64,000 nucleotides of DNA from Manis javanica (lineage: Eukaryota > Chordata > Mammalia > Pholidota > Manidae), in NCBI RefSeq assembly GCF_040802235.1, contig NC_133156.1, positions 188,053,851-188,117,850 on the forward strand. The letters are read 5' to 3'. The position numbers were made by a program, and so were the translations under genes. Below are positions 12,790 through 24,165 of the stretch, one piece after another. Below the pieces are notes generated by a model. The model was not told the origin of the DNA, searched no databases, and was given only the letters and a program-made list of their open reading frames with translations. Every line of letters begins with the position of its first letter. Within the stretch, counting starts at the first letter, position 1.

Positions 12790-13220
12790 CAGGCAAAAAA
12801 GAATGAAGAATATCTCTAATTGCTGCTACACTGATTTCTAGCATGCAATGTGAAGTGAGAACATCAGGCAGAGAAAGGTGTATAGAGTATGCAACCATAT
12901 TAAATACACACACACATGTACATGTATGTCTGTCTGTCTGCATATATACACACATACACACTTACATTAAAAAATCAAATAATGGAAAAATAACCAATAA
13001 AATAAAAAATGGTTACCTATAGGAGACAGAGGGAACAGGGTCATGGGGGAGGAGGAGGAGGAAGACAGGGATAGAAGCCAGACTTCTCTGAACATCATTT
13101 CACTTGTAGATTTGACTTTGGAGCCATGTAAATAATTTACATAATTCTAAATAACATTCAAAAATTGTAAAGCCATTCCTAAAAGTGAAAAATAAAATAA
13201 AATAAAATAAAATAAACAAA
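12790..13220 (+). repeat. L1-like 3' tail with CA and AAAAT microsatellites
   Basis: Contains a CA/TGTC microsatellite at 12905-12962, an L1-tail-like GGTTACCTATAGGAGACAGAGGG block, and a terminal (AAAAT)n at 13190-13215. Family assignment is uncertain. Confidence 0.45.
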
Positions 13221-13674
13221 TCACTTTTGGGGATAACTACCCAGAGAAGAAGGAACTTATTCTAAGTGACTATGAAACACAGTAATGTAATTGTACATCC
13301 CTGGTTGGGCAGATTCCGAGGACAAAAAGAACTGCCAAAATAAAAGCATTAAGCCGTGAAAAAGTAATGCTATTTTTGCGAGCAGAATTGTTATTCTAAG
13401 ATTGTTGTGTGTTTGCTGTGGTATGATAAAACAATACAATGGGACATTGTAATTTTGTCATTCCCAGAGTAAATGAGAACCAGAATTCTCAGTGTGGGAG
13501 AAGGTGATGTGGATGTATGATAGGTCAAGTAAAATCCCTATGACCCTGATCTCTAATGGGAGCTATTAGTATGAATTCAGAATTCATTTCTTGGCTCTGC
13601 CCATGAAAAAGGCTTAGAAATAATGACCAACCCTGTAGGAAAGAGCACTCCTAGCCTCCAGATGTGGTATGTGT
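13221..13674. other. Intergenic, no feature seen
   Basis: Unique-looking AT-rich DNA. No gene or repeat signature. Confidence 0.45.
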
Positions 13675-14170
13675 TAATAAACATACCCATAGGACATTAA
13701 TTTATGGAGGTGACTGCGTGATGACACAAAGAGGTAATGCCATTGAAAAGGGAATTTATTATTTACATTTCCCAAGAGAAGGGGCATGCCATGCCATGTA
13801 AGACCACATAGGGAAGCATCAGGTTTGGTCAGGAGACAGAGAAACTGAAGAAAAAGCAAGGTCCAGGGCCTTTATTGTGACTTCTGTGGGAATAGCAAGG
13901 CAGAGCAGGGTAAATAGTTTAGGACTGTGTAATCTGAACATAAGTGGAGTGGTTTCTAGTTGTTTGTTATCTGGCTTTGTGTTGATTTAGGGCACGGGAA
14001 ATATTGGCTTGGTACATGAGAGTTGGTTGGAGGTAGCTGGGGGTAAGGACTCGGGATTGGTTGGCTTGCATATGAAAGGTATGTTTGCAGGTGATTATTT
14101 GTTATTTTAGGAATCAGCTAGCCCTGGGAAGGGCAATCTCCCCCAGTCAGCAAGATTCCCCAAGATGTCA
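13675..14170 (-). mobile_element. Probable ERV1-type solo LTR
   Basis: Read on the minus strand the stretch has LTR layout: U3 rich in CCAACCAATCCCGAGTCC, then an AATAAA-containing CACAATAAAGGCCCTGGACC, then a T/C-rich U5-like part through TTCTCTGTCTCCTGACC. No internal retroviral genes are adjacent. Termini are approximate and no target duplication was confirmed. Confidence 0.55.
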
Positions 14171-15129
14171 AAACATCAAAAAATTAAAACATAACTAATA
14201 CATCTCAAAATACCATTTCCCACTAAAACAAAACATAACAAAAATAACAACAGAAAAAATCAGTAGTTCTTGGAGAAATTGTTGGCTCCTGGAAATATAT
14301 GAGATGAATCTGGAAGATCTTGCCATACTGTTGTATGTAAGGAAGCTTTCAAAGATGACTTGGGTCAAACCAAAGGGACTCAAAATCCAACTTGAGGAGC
14401 CTCCTATTGGCCAAAGATAGGATGACTTCAGAATCAATGAAGAAAAAAACCATAATGGAATAAAACACATCAAGTATATTTAAAGCTACGAGTTAATGTT
14501 ACTAAAAAGAATGTACTGTTCCCTGTTGGAGGATGCTAGGGAGTCAACTCAGCATTTTGAAAACTGGTAAATAAAGATCCAAGTATGTATTCTGCCTTTC
14601 TGAATGAACTGAGCCCCTGGTAACCAAACAGTGAATGAATGGTATTTTCTTTCTTTAAGTGCTGTATAAGGAATGATGGAATTAGACTGTTGCCATTGGA
14701 TAAGCCCTAATGTTGTAAAGGGTCTTGGTATTGAGTGTCAACATCTGCTATAACAGAAAGACAACCAGTCATAAAGAGCCTGCTGCTGGGACACACCACT
14801 ACTCAGGAAGCAGCTTTGCAAGAATACTGAACCTGAATCTGGACAAGCCTGTAGCTCCAAAAACCAATTTATAAGAAATTCATAGGAAAGGCCAGGGAAA
14901 ACACATGAAATGTTGCACCATAGAGTTGTAATCAGCAAAATCCAGGCTACTGGAAACTCTCCAGGCCAAACAGACTGTTGTTTCTGACAAATTAATTTCA
15001 ATGAAAAAGTTTTAAATAGGGCAGGGATGGGGGACATATGGACTAAGAGACTAATTATAATCAATCAGTTACAGTATAGATCTAATACAGATCCTAATTC
15101 AAATAAGCCTTTTAAGAGTTTTAACTTAT
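14171..15129. repeat. Degenerate old repeats (L1-like)
   Basis: AT-rich sequence with scattered L1-tail blocks, for example the region around 15030-15110 (ACATATGGACTAAGAGAC, then TACAGATCCTAATTCAAATAAG). Too decayed for a family call. Confidence 0.35.
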
Positions 15130-15189
15130 TTTGTTTAGGGAGGCAATTTAATGCTCGGAAACAAATATAGAAAGTCCAACAAAATGAGG

Positions 15190-16055
15190 AGACAGAGGAA
15201 TATGCTCCAAACAAAAAAGTAAGACAAAATTCCAGAAAAAGAACTAAATGAAATGGAATTAAGCAATCTACCTGAAAAAGAATTCAAAGTAATGATCATG
15301 AAGATGTGCACTGGACTTGAGATAAGAGTGCATGGACTCAGGGAGGGCTTCAACAAAGAGACAGAAAATATAAAGAATGAATCAGAGATGAAGAATACAG
15401 TAAACAAAATGAAAAATACATTAAATCAAACCAACAGCAGATTAGGGGATGCAGAATGGATCAGGGATTTGGAAGCCAAGAAATGGAAAGCACCTAAGCT
15501 CAACAGCAGAAAGAAAGGAGTATAAAAAGAAATGAGGATAGGTTAGGGACCTCTGGAACAACATCAAACATCCTAACATTCACATTACAGGAGTTCCAGG
15601 AGAAAAGAGAAGAGTGGAAAACTTATTTGAAGAAGTAATAGATGAAAAATTCCATAACCTAGGAAATGAAACAGACATCCATGAAATGCCAAGAACTTTG
15701 AATAAGATGAACCCAAGGAGGTCCACACCAAGGCACATAAGAATTAAGGTGTCAAAAATTAAAGAGAAAGAGAGAATCTTAAGAGCATCAAGAGAATCAA
15801 TGAGTTACATACAAGGAAAACCTGTTAAGCCTATCAGCTGGCTTTTTAGCAGAAATTCTACAGGCCAGAAGGTAATGGCATGATACATCTGAAGTGTTGG
15901 AAAAAAAAACCTACAAGCAAGAATACTCTACCCAGCAATATTATCATTCAGAATTGGAGGAGAGATAATGAGCCTCTCAAATAAATGTAAATTAAAAGAG
16001 GTCAGCAACACTAAACTGGTCTTTAAGAAATGTTAAAGGGACTTCTTTAATGGGA
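15190..16055 (+). pseudogene. L1 ORF1 remnant
   Basis: Broken nucleic-acid chaperone ORF. 15253-15525 translates to a Glu/Lys/Asn-rich coiled-coil region (ELSNLPEKEFKVMIMKM start). 15614-15883 translates to the RRM/C-terminal part with ENLFEEVIDEKFHNL, STPRHIRIKVSKIKEKERIL. The frame is then lost to indels, although the C-terminal homology continues in other frames to about 16050. Confidence 0.8.
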
Positions 16056-16524
16056 AAAGGAAGGGCCATAACAAGAAGCAAGAAAATTATGAAAGGAAAA
16101 AAGTATACTGGTAAAAGAAAACATATAGCAAAGGTAGTAGAACAATTGCTTAAAAGACAATATTACAGTTAAAAGGCAAAAGTAGTAAAGTCAATTACAT
16201 CTAAAAATTAAGGGAATCACTAAATAAAGAGATGTAAAAGAAGACATCATATACATAAAACATGGAGGGGGAGTGAAAAATGTAGTGTCATTAGGATGCA
16301 TTCAAACTTAAGTGGCCATCAACTTAACGAAGATTGCTATATATGTTGGATGTCATATTGAACCCATGGTAACCACAACCCAAAAACTATAAAAGATACA
16401 TAAAAAATAAAAAAAAAGGAACCCAATCATAACACTAAGGAAAGTCATCAAGCACAAGGGTAGAGAGCATGAGAAGAAAGGATCAGAGAAAAACAACAAA
16501 AACAACCAGAAAACATTTAACAAA

Positions 16525-19500
16525 ATGGCAATAAGTACATACCTATCAAAAATCACTTTAAATGTAAGTATACTAAATGCTCCAATCAAAATACATAGGG
16601 TTACTGAATAGATAAAAACATATAAACAAAAACCAAAACCTATGTAAATGCTGCCTACCAGAGATTCACTTCAGACTTAAAGACAGAAACTGAAACTGAA
16701 AAGGATGGAAAAACATATTCTATGCAAAAGGAAATGAAAAAAAAAAAGCTGGAGTAGCAGTACTTATATCAGACAAAATAGACTTCAAAACAAAGACTGT
16801 AACAAGAGACAAAGAAGCACATTACATAATGATTAGGAGTTCAATCCAGTAAGAAGATACAAGAATTGTAAATATCTACACACCCAACAGAGGAGCACTC
16901 TTCAAAGTCTCTTGAATGTGGCAAAAGCACCCCCATGAGGGAGGTTTATAGTGTACATGCCCACCTCAAGAAATAAAAAATATCTCAAATAAACAACCTA
17001 ACCCTACATGTAAAGGACCTAGAAAAAGGATACACAAAGCCCAAACTTAATAGAAGGAATGAATTAATAAAGATCAGAGTGGCAATAAATGAAATAGAGG
17101 CTAAAAAGACAATAGAAAAGGCAAATGAAACTAAGAACTAGTTCTTTGACAAGGTAAACAAAATTGACAAAACTTTAACTAGACTAACAAAGGGAGAGGC
17201 CTCAAATAAACAAAATTAGAAATGAAAGAGAAGTTATAACTGACACCACAGAACAACTTTTAAGAGATAATTATGAAAAATTATACATGAACAGATTGGA
17301 CAACAAAGAAGAAGTGGATAAATTCTTAGGAACAAAATCTTCTAAGACTGAGTTAGGAAGAAATAGGAAATCCGAACAGACTGATTACTAGTAATGAAAT
17401 TGAATTTGTATAAAAAAAACTCCCAACAAACAAAAGTCCATAACCAGATAGCTTTACAGGAGAATTTTACTAACATTTAAAGAAGAGTCAAAACCTAACT
17501 TACTCAAACTATTCCAAAAAACTGAAGAGGAAGAAAAGCTTCTAAATTCATTTTACAAGGCCAGCATTGCCTTGACACCAAAACCACACAAAGACACTAC
17601 AAAATAAGAAAATTGCAGAACAATATACCTGATGAATATAGATGCAAAAATCCTCAACAAAATATTAGCACACAGAATTCAAAAATACATATAAATGTCA
17701 CTAACAACCAAGTGGGATTTACTCTAGAGATACAAAGATGGTTCAATATCCATAAATAAATCAACATGATACATCACATTAACAAGAGGAAGGATAAAAA
17801 CCATATATATGATCATCTCAACAGATGCCAAAAAAGCATTTGATAAAATTCAACATCTATTCATGATAAAAGCTCTCAACAAATGGATATAAAGGGAACA
17901 TATCTCAACATAATAAAAAGGCCATGTTATGAAAAACCCACAGATAACTTCATACTCAACAATTAAAAGCTAAAAGCTTTTCCTCTTAGATTAGGAACAG
18001 GACAAGGATACCTACTCTTACCACTTTTATTAACATCATAGTGGATGTCCTAGCCACAGCTATCAGACAAGAATAAGAAATAAAAGGCATGTAAATTGGT
18101 AAGAAAGAAGTAAAGGTGTCAATATTTGCAGATGACATACTATATATAGAAAACCCTAAAGATTCCATCAAAAAGCTATTAGAATTAATAAGTGAATTCA
18201 GTAAAATTACCAGGTACAAAATCAATATACAGAAATCTGTTGCATTTCTGCATATTAATAACAAATCAGCAGACAGAGAAATTAAGAAAACAATCCCATT
18301 TATAATTCTTCAAAAAGAATACTACCTAGAAATAAATCTAAAAATTGTACTCTGAAAATTATAAGATGTTGATAAAATAAATTGAAGATGACATAAGTAA
18401 AAGGAAAGGTATTCCATGCTCATGGATAGAAAGAACTAATATTGTTAAAATGACCATAGTACCCAAAGCAATCTACAGAATCAATGCAATCCTTATAAAA
18501 ATACCAATGACATTTTTCACAGAACTAGAGCAAATAATCCTAAAATTTGTATGGAACTGCAAAAGACACCCCAAAAACCAAAGTAATCTTGAGAAAGAAG
18601 AACAAAGCTGGGGGTATTACTCTTCCTGACTTCAAGCTATACTACGAAGCTACCGTAATCACAATAGTATGGTACTGGCACAAGAAGAGACCCACAGATC
18701 AATGGAATAGAATAGAAAGTCCCCACACTTATATGGTCAATAAATATAAGACTGAGGGTGAAAAATATACAATGAGAAAAGGACAGTCTATTTAATAAAA
18801 TGTGTTGGGAAAACTGGACAGCTTCATGCAAAAGAATGAAACTGGATCACTGTCTTACACCATACACAGAAATAAACTTGGAATGGATTAAAGCCTAAAT
18901 GTAAGATGTTAAATTATAAAACTCCTAGAAGAAAACATAGGTGGTAAGCTCTTAAACATTGGCATTAATAAATTTTTTTCTGGATATGTCTCCTCAAGCA
19001 AAGGAAACAAAAAGCAAAAATACACAAGTGGGACTATATCAAACTAAAACACCACACAGCAAAGGAAACCACCAACAAAATGAAAATACAATCTACTGAA
19101 TGGGAGAAGATATTTGCTAATGATGTATCTCATAAAGGGCTAATATCCAAAACATATAAAAAACTCATACAACTAAATGCCAAAACAATAACAAATAGTC
19201 CAACTAAAAAATGAACAGAGGACCTGAATAGACATTTTTTCCAAAAATACACAGATGGCTATCAGACATATGAAAAGATAGTCAATATCAATCATCATCA
19301 GGGAGATGTAAATCAAAACCACAATAAGATATCACCTCACACCAGTCAGAATGGCTAGTATCAACAAGAAATAACAAGTTGGTAAGGATGTAGAGAAAAG
19401 GGAACCCTCGTATGCTGCTGTTGTGTTAGTAAATTGGTGCAGCCATTACAGAAAGCAGTATGGAGGTTTCTCAAAAAGCTAAAAATAGAAACACCACATG

Positions 19501-19560
19501 ACCCAGTAATCCCACTTCTGAGAATTTACCCAAAGAAAACAAAATCGTGAATTTGAAAAG
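16525..19560 (+). pseudogene. L1 ORF2 remnant with internal deletion
   Basis: Begins with an endonuclease-like start (MAISTYLSKITLN) and continues through broken frames. The reverse transcriptase catalytic motif FADD is at about 18126 ([14 protein letters not shown]), and downstream RT/C-terminal blocks [16 protein letters not shown] (about 18607) remain. At about 16900-16930 the endonuclease sequence jumps to a much later ORF2 region, an internal deletion that I estimate at several hundred bp. Confidence 0.8.
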
Positions 19561-19948
19561 ATATGTGTGCCCTTATGTTTATCACAGCATTATTTACAAT
19601 AGCCAGGATATGGTGACAACCTACGTGTCCATCAACAGATGAATAAAGAAAATGTGGTTCATATATACAACAGACTATTACTCAGCCATAAAAAAGAATG
19701 AAATTTTACCATTTAAAACAACATGGATGGACCTAGAGGATATTATGCTTGGTGAAATAAGTCAGACAGAGGAAGGCAAATACCACATGATTTCACCTAC
19801 ATGTGGAATTTGAAAAACCAAGCAACCAAGCAAACAGAACAGAAATAGATTAATAAACAGAGAATGGACTGGTGGCTGCCCTAAGGCCTGAGGGTTGAGG
19901 TGTGGGCAAAATAGGTGAACAAGGTAAAGAGCAACAAACTTCAAACTG

Positions 19949-20480
19949 CTGTCAGGCAGCTGCATCTGGGGAGGTCTCCCTGGGCACTTGGTGAAATCCT
20001 AACCCCAGGTGGGTTGAGGGTTGGTTCTTGACTCTGAGAAAGAATTCTCAAACAAGTCAGATGAATTTAGGTAAGGAAGGGATTCATTAAAGTGAGTAGT
20101 AGTGAATGGCAGCAGACATGCTGGAAGTAGAGAGCAAGGAAGAGCAGAGGGAGAAAAGGAAAGTTCTTTGAACTCCTGCTCTGCACAGGGCAGATCCCTT
20201 GTCAACTTCTGAAGCCAGAGTCACCTGACATCCAGTATCCACTTGAATCTGCATGGTGTGGGAAATAAGCACCTACCACCAGGATTTGGGGGAGCCACAG
20301 AGTCCTGGATGAAGTGAGATTATGTTTTCAGAACTTCCCAAAGGCAAAGAAAGGGGATTTTCAGGAAGGCTACTAAAGAGCATGATTGTATAGTTGCAGT
20401 TTCTTTCAGGTCCCCCAGGGGATGAGAACTTGCAAGCCCAAGTCAGAGATGTTAATAGCCCTTCCCTATTTGTCTGGAGT
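19949..20480 (-). mobile_element. LTR-like insertion in the L1 tail, part 1
   Basis: On the minus strand: TTTAATGAATCCCTTCC (weak poly(A)-type signal), then TTTGAGAATTCTTTCTCAGAG and AAGAACCAACCCTCAACCC, an arrangement like LTR R-U5. It interrupts an L1 tail whose halves lie at 19948 and 21061. Boundaries are approximate. Confidence 0.45.
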
Positions 20481-21060
20481 TGGACAGGTAGAGTGAAGAC
20501 TACTGCTTAAGTCTAGAAAACTGAATGAAATAGCAAAGTGACAAAGACACGTACCACTGGAAGAGCGCAGACAAAACACAGTAAGTTGAGCAGCAAGAAG
20601 GCCTTATTTAAAGCAAAGAACACACTCACAGAAAGGGTAGTACAGGCAACCCCAGGGGGGAGGCACACTTAAAATTTAGGATTTGTGTCTTTTAAGGATT
20701 TCAGGAATGGAGCAAAGGGGGAGCATAGACTTGATGTGTGGTTTCATGATGTCTATGTCCAGTGAGAGACATGATGTCACCATCAGAGTCAGCCCTCTAG
20801 ATATTCTGTAAGATGAACTCAACACAAGGAATTCATTGATCCTGTTCTTCAAGAAAGTGGTTATCCTCAAGCAGTGGAAACATACCATTCAGGACTACCT
20901 GCCCTGTTTTAAAAAGGGTATGTTACTGACTGATTACCATAAAATATATTAGTAATCTTACCTCCTAACTCCCTGGTTTTTTAAATGCAACTTAGCCTTA
21001 AGATGAAGTCCCACCTGTTCTACTATACTATTTATATCTAGGCATTTTTATCATAGGTAA
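20481..21060 (-). mobile_element. LTR-like insertion in the L1 tail, part 2
   Basis: On the minus strand a second R-U5-like arrangement: TTTAAATAAGGCCTTCTTGC followed by TGTTTTGTCTGCGCTCTTCC. It may be a separate LTR nested beside part 1, or the U3 of the same element. I cannot tell which. Confidence 0.35.
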
Positions 21061-21252
21061 AAAGAATTAATCAGGGATGGAAGTACAGAATAGGGAATAT
21101 AGACAATAAGATTATAATTTCTGTATATGTTGACAGACAGCAAATACAGTTGTAGTGAGCATTTAGTAATGTATAGAATTGTCAAATCACTGTGCTATAC
21201 ATCTGAAACCAATATAATATTGTATATCAACTCTATTTCAATTTAAAAAAGA
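21061..21252 (+). mobile_element. L1 3' tail resumed after the insertion
   Basis: Laurasiatherian-type L1 3' end: GAATAGGGAATATAGACAATAAG, CAAATCACTGTGCTATACATCTG, AAACCAATATAATATTG, ending CTATTTCAATTTAAAAAAG. A homologous tail is present at 37480-37632. Confidence 0.75.
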
Positions 21253-21829
21253 AACAGCATACTCCAAACCAATGAAAGATCCATCATATTATTGCTTCAG
21301 GCAGGGGGAGATGAAAGGAATGAAGTCCAAATTTGGATGGAAAGTACTTTTGTAGGAGTTGGTACTGAGAGAGAAGGCTTAGCCAACAGAAAGCTGACCA
21401 GCTACTAGTGCAAAAGTAAAAGCTCCCTGTTGCTGGAGCACATTGCCAGGGAATGTGGGTGCTGGTGTTGACAGGCAAGATGATCTCCTTGCTGGGCTGC
21501 CGCAAGGTCCCTGCCAGAGCAAGAGTCACCTTTACCAGGACAGAAGCAAACTGTCCCAAGTTCTCTGGAGAGCTGTTTAGATGAGTAAGAGTCCCCTTGC
21601 CCAGACTGAACACTCTTAGACAGCCCTCACCAAAGCTTGGATGGATAGTCCAAGTGTCCCTTCCCATAGCTGCTGCTTCAGAGGATTTTACCGAGTGAGC
21701 TCCAGCACCGCCCTCAGCAGCTGAGCTACTCAGTGCTTACCAGTGGGAACAAGTGAGATGAGGATGAGGATTTCCTGACACGACTTACTTCACTCTTATA
21801 TTGAACTACTTCTAAAAACTTTATTTTGT
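21253..21829. other. Intergenic, no feature seen
   Basis: A 127-codon minus open frame (21284-21667) has no recognised domain. No repeat recognised. Confidence 0.45.
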
Positions 21830-22252
21830 CTTTGTTATAAACAAATGGATTAGGACAACTTAAGTCATAAAAAAGTGGATATGAAATAATATCAAACCAA
21901 CACACAGCATAACTTTATGAAGCAACTGGAATTTGAACTCTGACTGGATGTTTGATTCTATTAAGAATTATTGTTAATTTTTTAGATAGAATGGAATTTA
22001 GGGGATATTTTAAAGAGTCTTTACCTCTTAGAGGTATATACTAAAATATTTACGGATAAAATTATATGACATCTGGCACTTGCTTCAAAATAATGCAGGA
22101 GTGGTTGTGAGTGGTTATAGAAGAAATAGGATTGGTGGGTGGTGGGTGATGAATCATCCATCGGTAGATGATGAATACATGAAGGTTCTTCATGCTATTC
22201 TGCTACTTTTGTATTTTCAAATTTCCATAATAATAGTTGTTTTTTCTTAAAT
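21830..22252 (+). mobile_element. Old L1 3' end
   Basis: Ancient L1 tail: AATTATTGTTAATTTTTTAGATAG, CTAAAATATTTACGGATAAAATTATATGAC, GCTTCAAAATAATGCAGGAG, and the end CTACTTTTGTATTTTCAAATTTCCATAATAATAG. Confidence 0.75.
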
Positions 22253-23520
22253 GAAAGAACACAAGATAACAACAGAAAGTGAGCAATTATTTTCTCTGTT
22301 TCCAGCCCCTCGCTTCTAGGTAGCTTGTAACCCATTAATGTAAAAAGATCCAAAGACTAGCAATCCATTCGGCCAGTCAGGATTCAGTTTTCAAATTTTT
22401 CCTTCATAGAACTTTGCAGGCACATTTATAACATCTTATTAATTTTTATGGAAATGAGATAGTCTAGATTTAATTAATCATTTGGATAACTGAAAATGAC
22501 CCCTTTAAGTTAAATGCGAGTTATTTTGATTAAACTTTTAAAAAAATCTCTTCTATCATCCCTCATCATAGGAAATTGAGTTACTAACAACTTTCATGAC
22601 TCAGTCATTGTTAGGAAATCTCAGACCCTAAACTGGTTATAATCTAGCTTGAGGGCTATTTAATTATCTGGTGTTATTAGTGCTAATTCAAAAGCTCTGA
22701 GGTTTTTATTCTTCTCTAGCTGGTGATCTACCTGTTTCCTCCTTGCCGCAGTCAGCGTACCTGCTCCTCCTGCCCCCATGTGACGGGAATCTGTTCTCTG
22801 CTTCCCATGTACACCCCTCATCATGGCCTAATAGGTGCCCTGTTCACAGTGAGCACTCAATAACCATTTATAAACCTGAGGAGAATGGGAGGTTGCCAGA
22901 AGAAATCAAATAATTATGTTTATTAAATCATTAACCGTAATTTTAGACACCTCACTTAGGCTGCTGAGTGTAGTTTGGGAGTTCATACTTGAGTTCCAAA
23001 TGGTTGAGGCTGCCAGGAGTCTGGCTGTTTAATTAAATGGGGGGTATGGTTCTATTATACATTAAAATGTATGTTTGCAGGCACCATGATGGCTGCTAAT
23101 TTGTACCAGAGGAAGAACAAAAGTGGTAAATTGATAAAAAGAGTTCTATTTCTATTTCTAATATGAAGACCAGCCCTTGATTACCTTAAGTACACCCCCA
23201 CCTTCATTGTGGAACCAGTGTATTAAGGTATCGTTTGTGAAATTCCAAGCTGCTTGTTGAAATCAAAACACATTTTTATAAAAGATGAAATATTTTGACT
23301 GAAACAAAGAATTAGGTACATTGTGTGGAAGGAAAAACAACCCATAATCTTCATTTAATTGGTCTTTTCTACTAAAGCATTTGATCTTTAACTATGAAAT
23401 GTATCTTTGTATATCTTTAGTAGGCCGTTAATCATTTCTCACTAAATATGGTTGTGCCCAGGCACAGAATCGAAGTCATCCTAGATTCCCTAGATCTTGT
23501 CTCACATCCAACCCATCTGT
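22253..23520. promoter_or_regulatory. Repeat-free stretch rich in homeodomain-type cores (possible CNE)
   Basis: Between 22420 and 23060 there are many TAAT/ATTA cores, including TTATTAATTTT (about 22437), TTTAATTAATCATTTGG (about 22470), TTTAATTATCTGG (about 22658), AATAATTATG (about 22909) and TTTAATTAAATGG (about 23028). It has no repeat signature and no coding frame. This composition is common in conserved developmental enhancers, but conservation cannot be seen from one sequence. Confidence 0.3.
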
Positions 23521-23524
23521 AAGT

Positions 23525-23935
23525 CTTGCTGGCTCTACCATCAAAATCCATCCAGAATCCAGCCATCTCTACACCTCCACTGCTACACTCCAATCCAAGT
23601 CACTGCTCTTCTTCTCCTGAGCTTTGTTTTAGCTTCTCATCTGTTTGGCTTCCACCACTGTCTGTTCTCTATCTGAAGCTGGAGCAATGGTTTATAAGAA
23701 GACGGTCTTATCATATCTTTTCCCTGCTCAGCACTGTGCCCAGTGGATCCCATGACACACCACCTCTCATCACCGTCTACACAAGCCGGCCCCTGCCTGC
23801 ACCTCCGGACTCATTTCCTCTACTCTCCCCCTCAGAGGCTCTGCCCCAGTCACAGAAGCTTGCTTGCTGCTGTTTAAGCACACAGTAAATATTTGTTGAA
23901 TGAATGAAATGCAAGTTGCTGAATGAATGAATGAA
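23525..23935 (+). repeat. L2-like fragment and (TGAA)n
   Basis: C/T-rich stretch resembling L2 3' sequence (AAAATCCATCCAGAATCCAG, CCTCCACTGCTACACTCCAATCC). It is followed by a (GAAT)n tract at 23897-23938. Confidence 0.45.
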
Positions 23936-24004
23936 TGAGTTATCATCAATAACAGTTTGAGTTGTTGTGCTGGACCAGACCAGCCCTAGGAGATGCACTT
24001 TTAC

Positions 24005-24165
24005 CCAACTTCACCTAGTACCAGAATCACCTGAGGGCTTGTTAAAACTCAGATGGCTGGTCTAGAGTTTCTGATTCAGTAGGTCTGGGGCAGGCCTAAA
24101 AATGTGCATTTCTATTAAGTATGGGATGATGCTAATGAGGCTGATCCTGGGACTCACTTTGGCCT
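24005..24165 (+). repeat. MER5A-like hAT MITE fragment
   Basis: CCAGAATCACCTGAGGGCTTGTTAAAAC, TTCTGATTCAGTAGGTCTGGGG and TGCATTTCTATTAAG are characteristic of MER5A. Terminal repeats are lost. Confidence 0.7.

Larger units (their letters stand above)
15130..19948 (+). mobile_element. Long degenerate L1 retrotransposon (5' and body)
   Basis: Carries recognisable ORF1 and ORF2 remains in order, then the L1 tail block (GTGTCCATCAACAGATGAATAAAG, ATTACTCAGCCATAAAAAAG, ACAACATGGATGGACCTAGAGG). The tail is interrupted at about 19948 by LTR-like sequence and resumes at about 21061. Without that insert the element spans about 5 kb. Many stops and frameshifts, so it is dead. Confidence 0.85.

Noticed and set aside
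18116..18355. Reverse transcriptase motif FADD suggesting an active element or a retron-like system
   Set aside because: It belongs to a dead L1 ORF2 with many stops and frameshifts on both sides.
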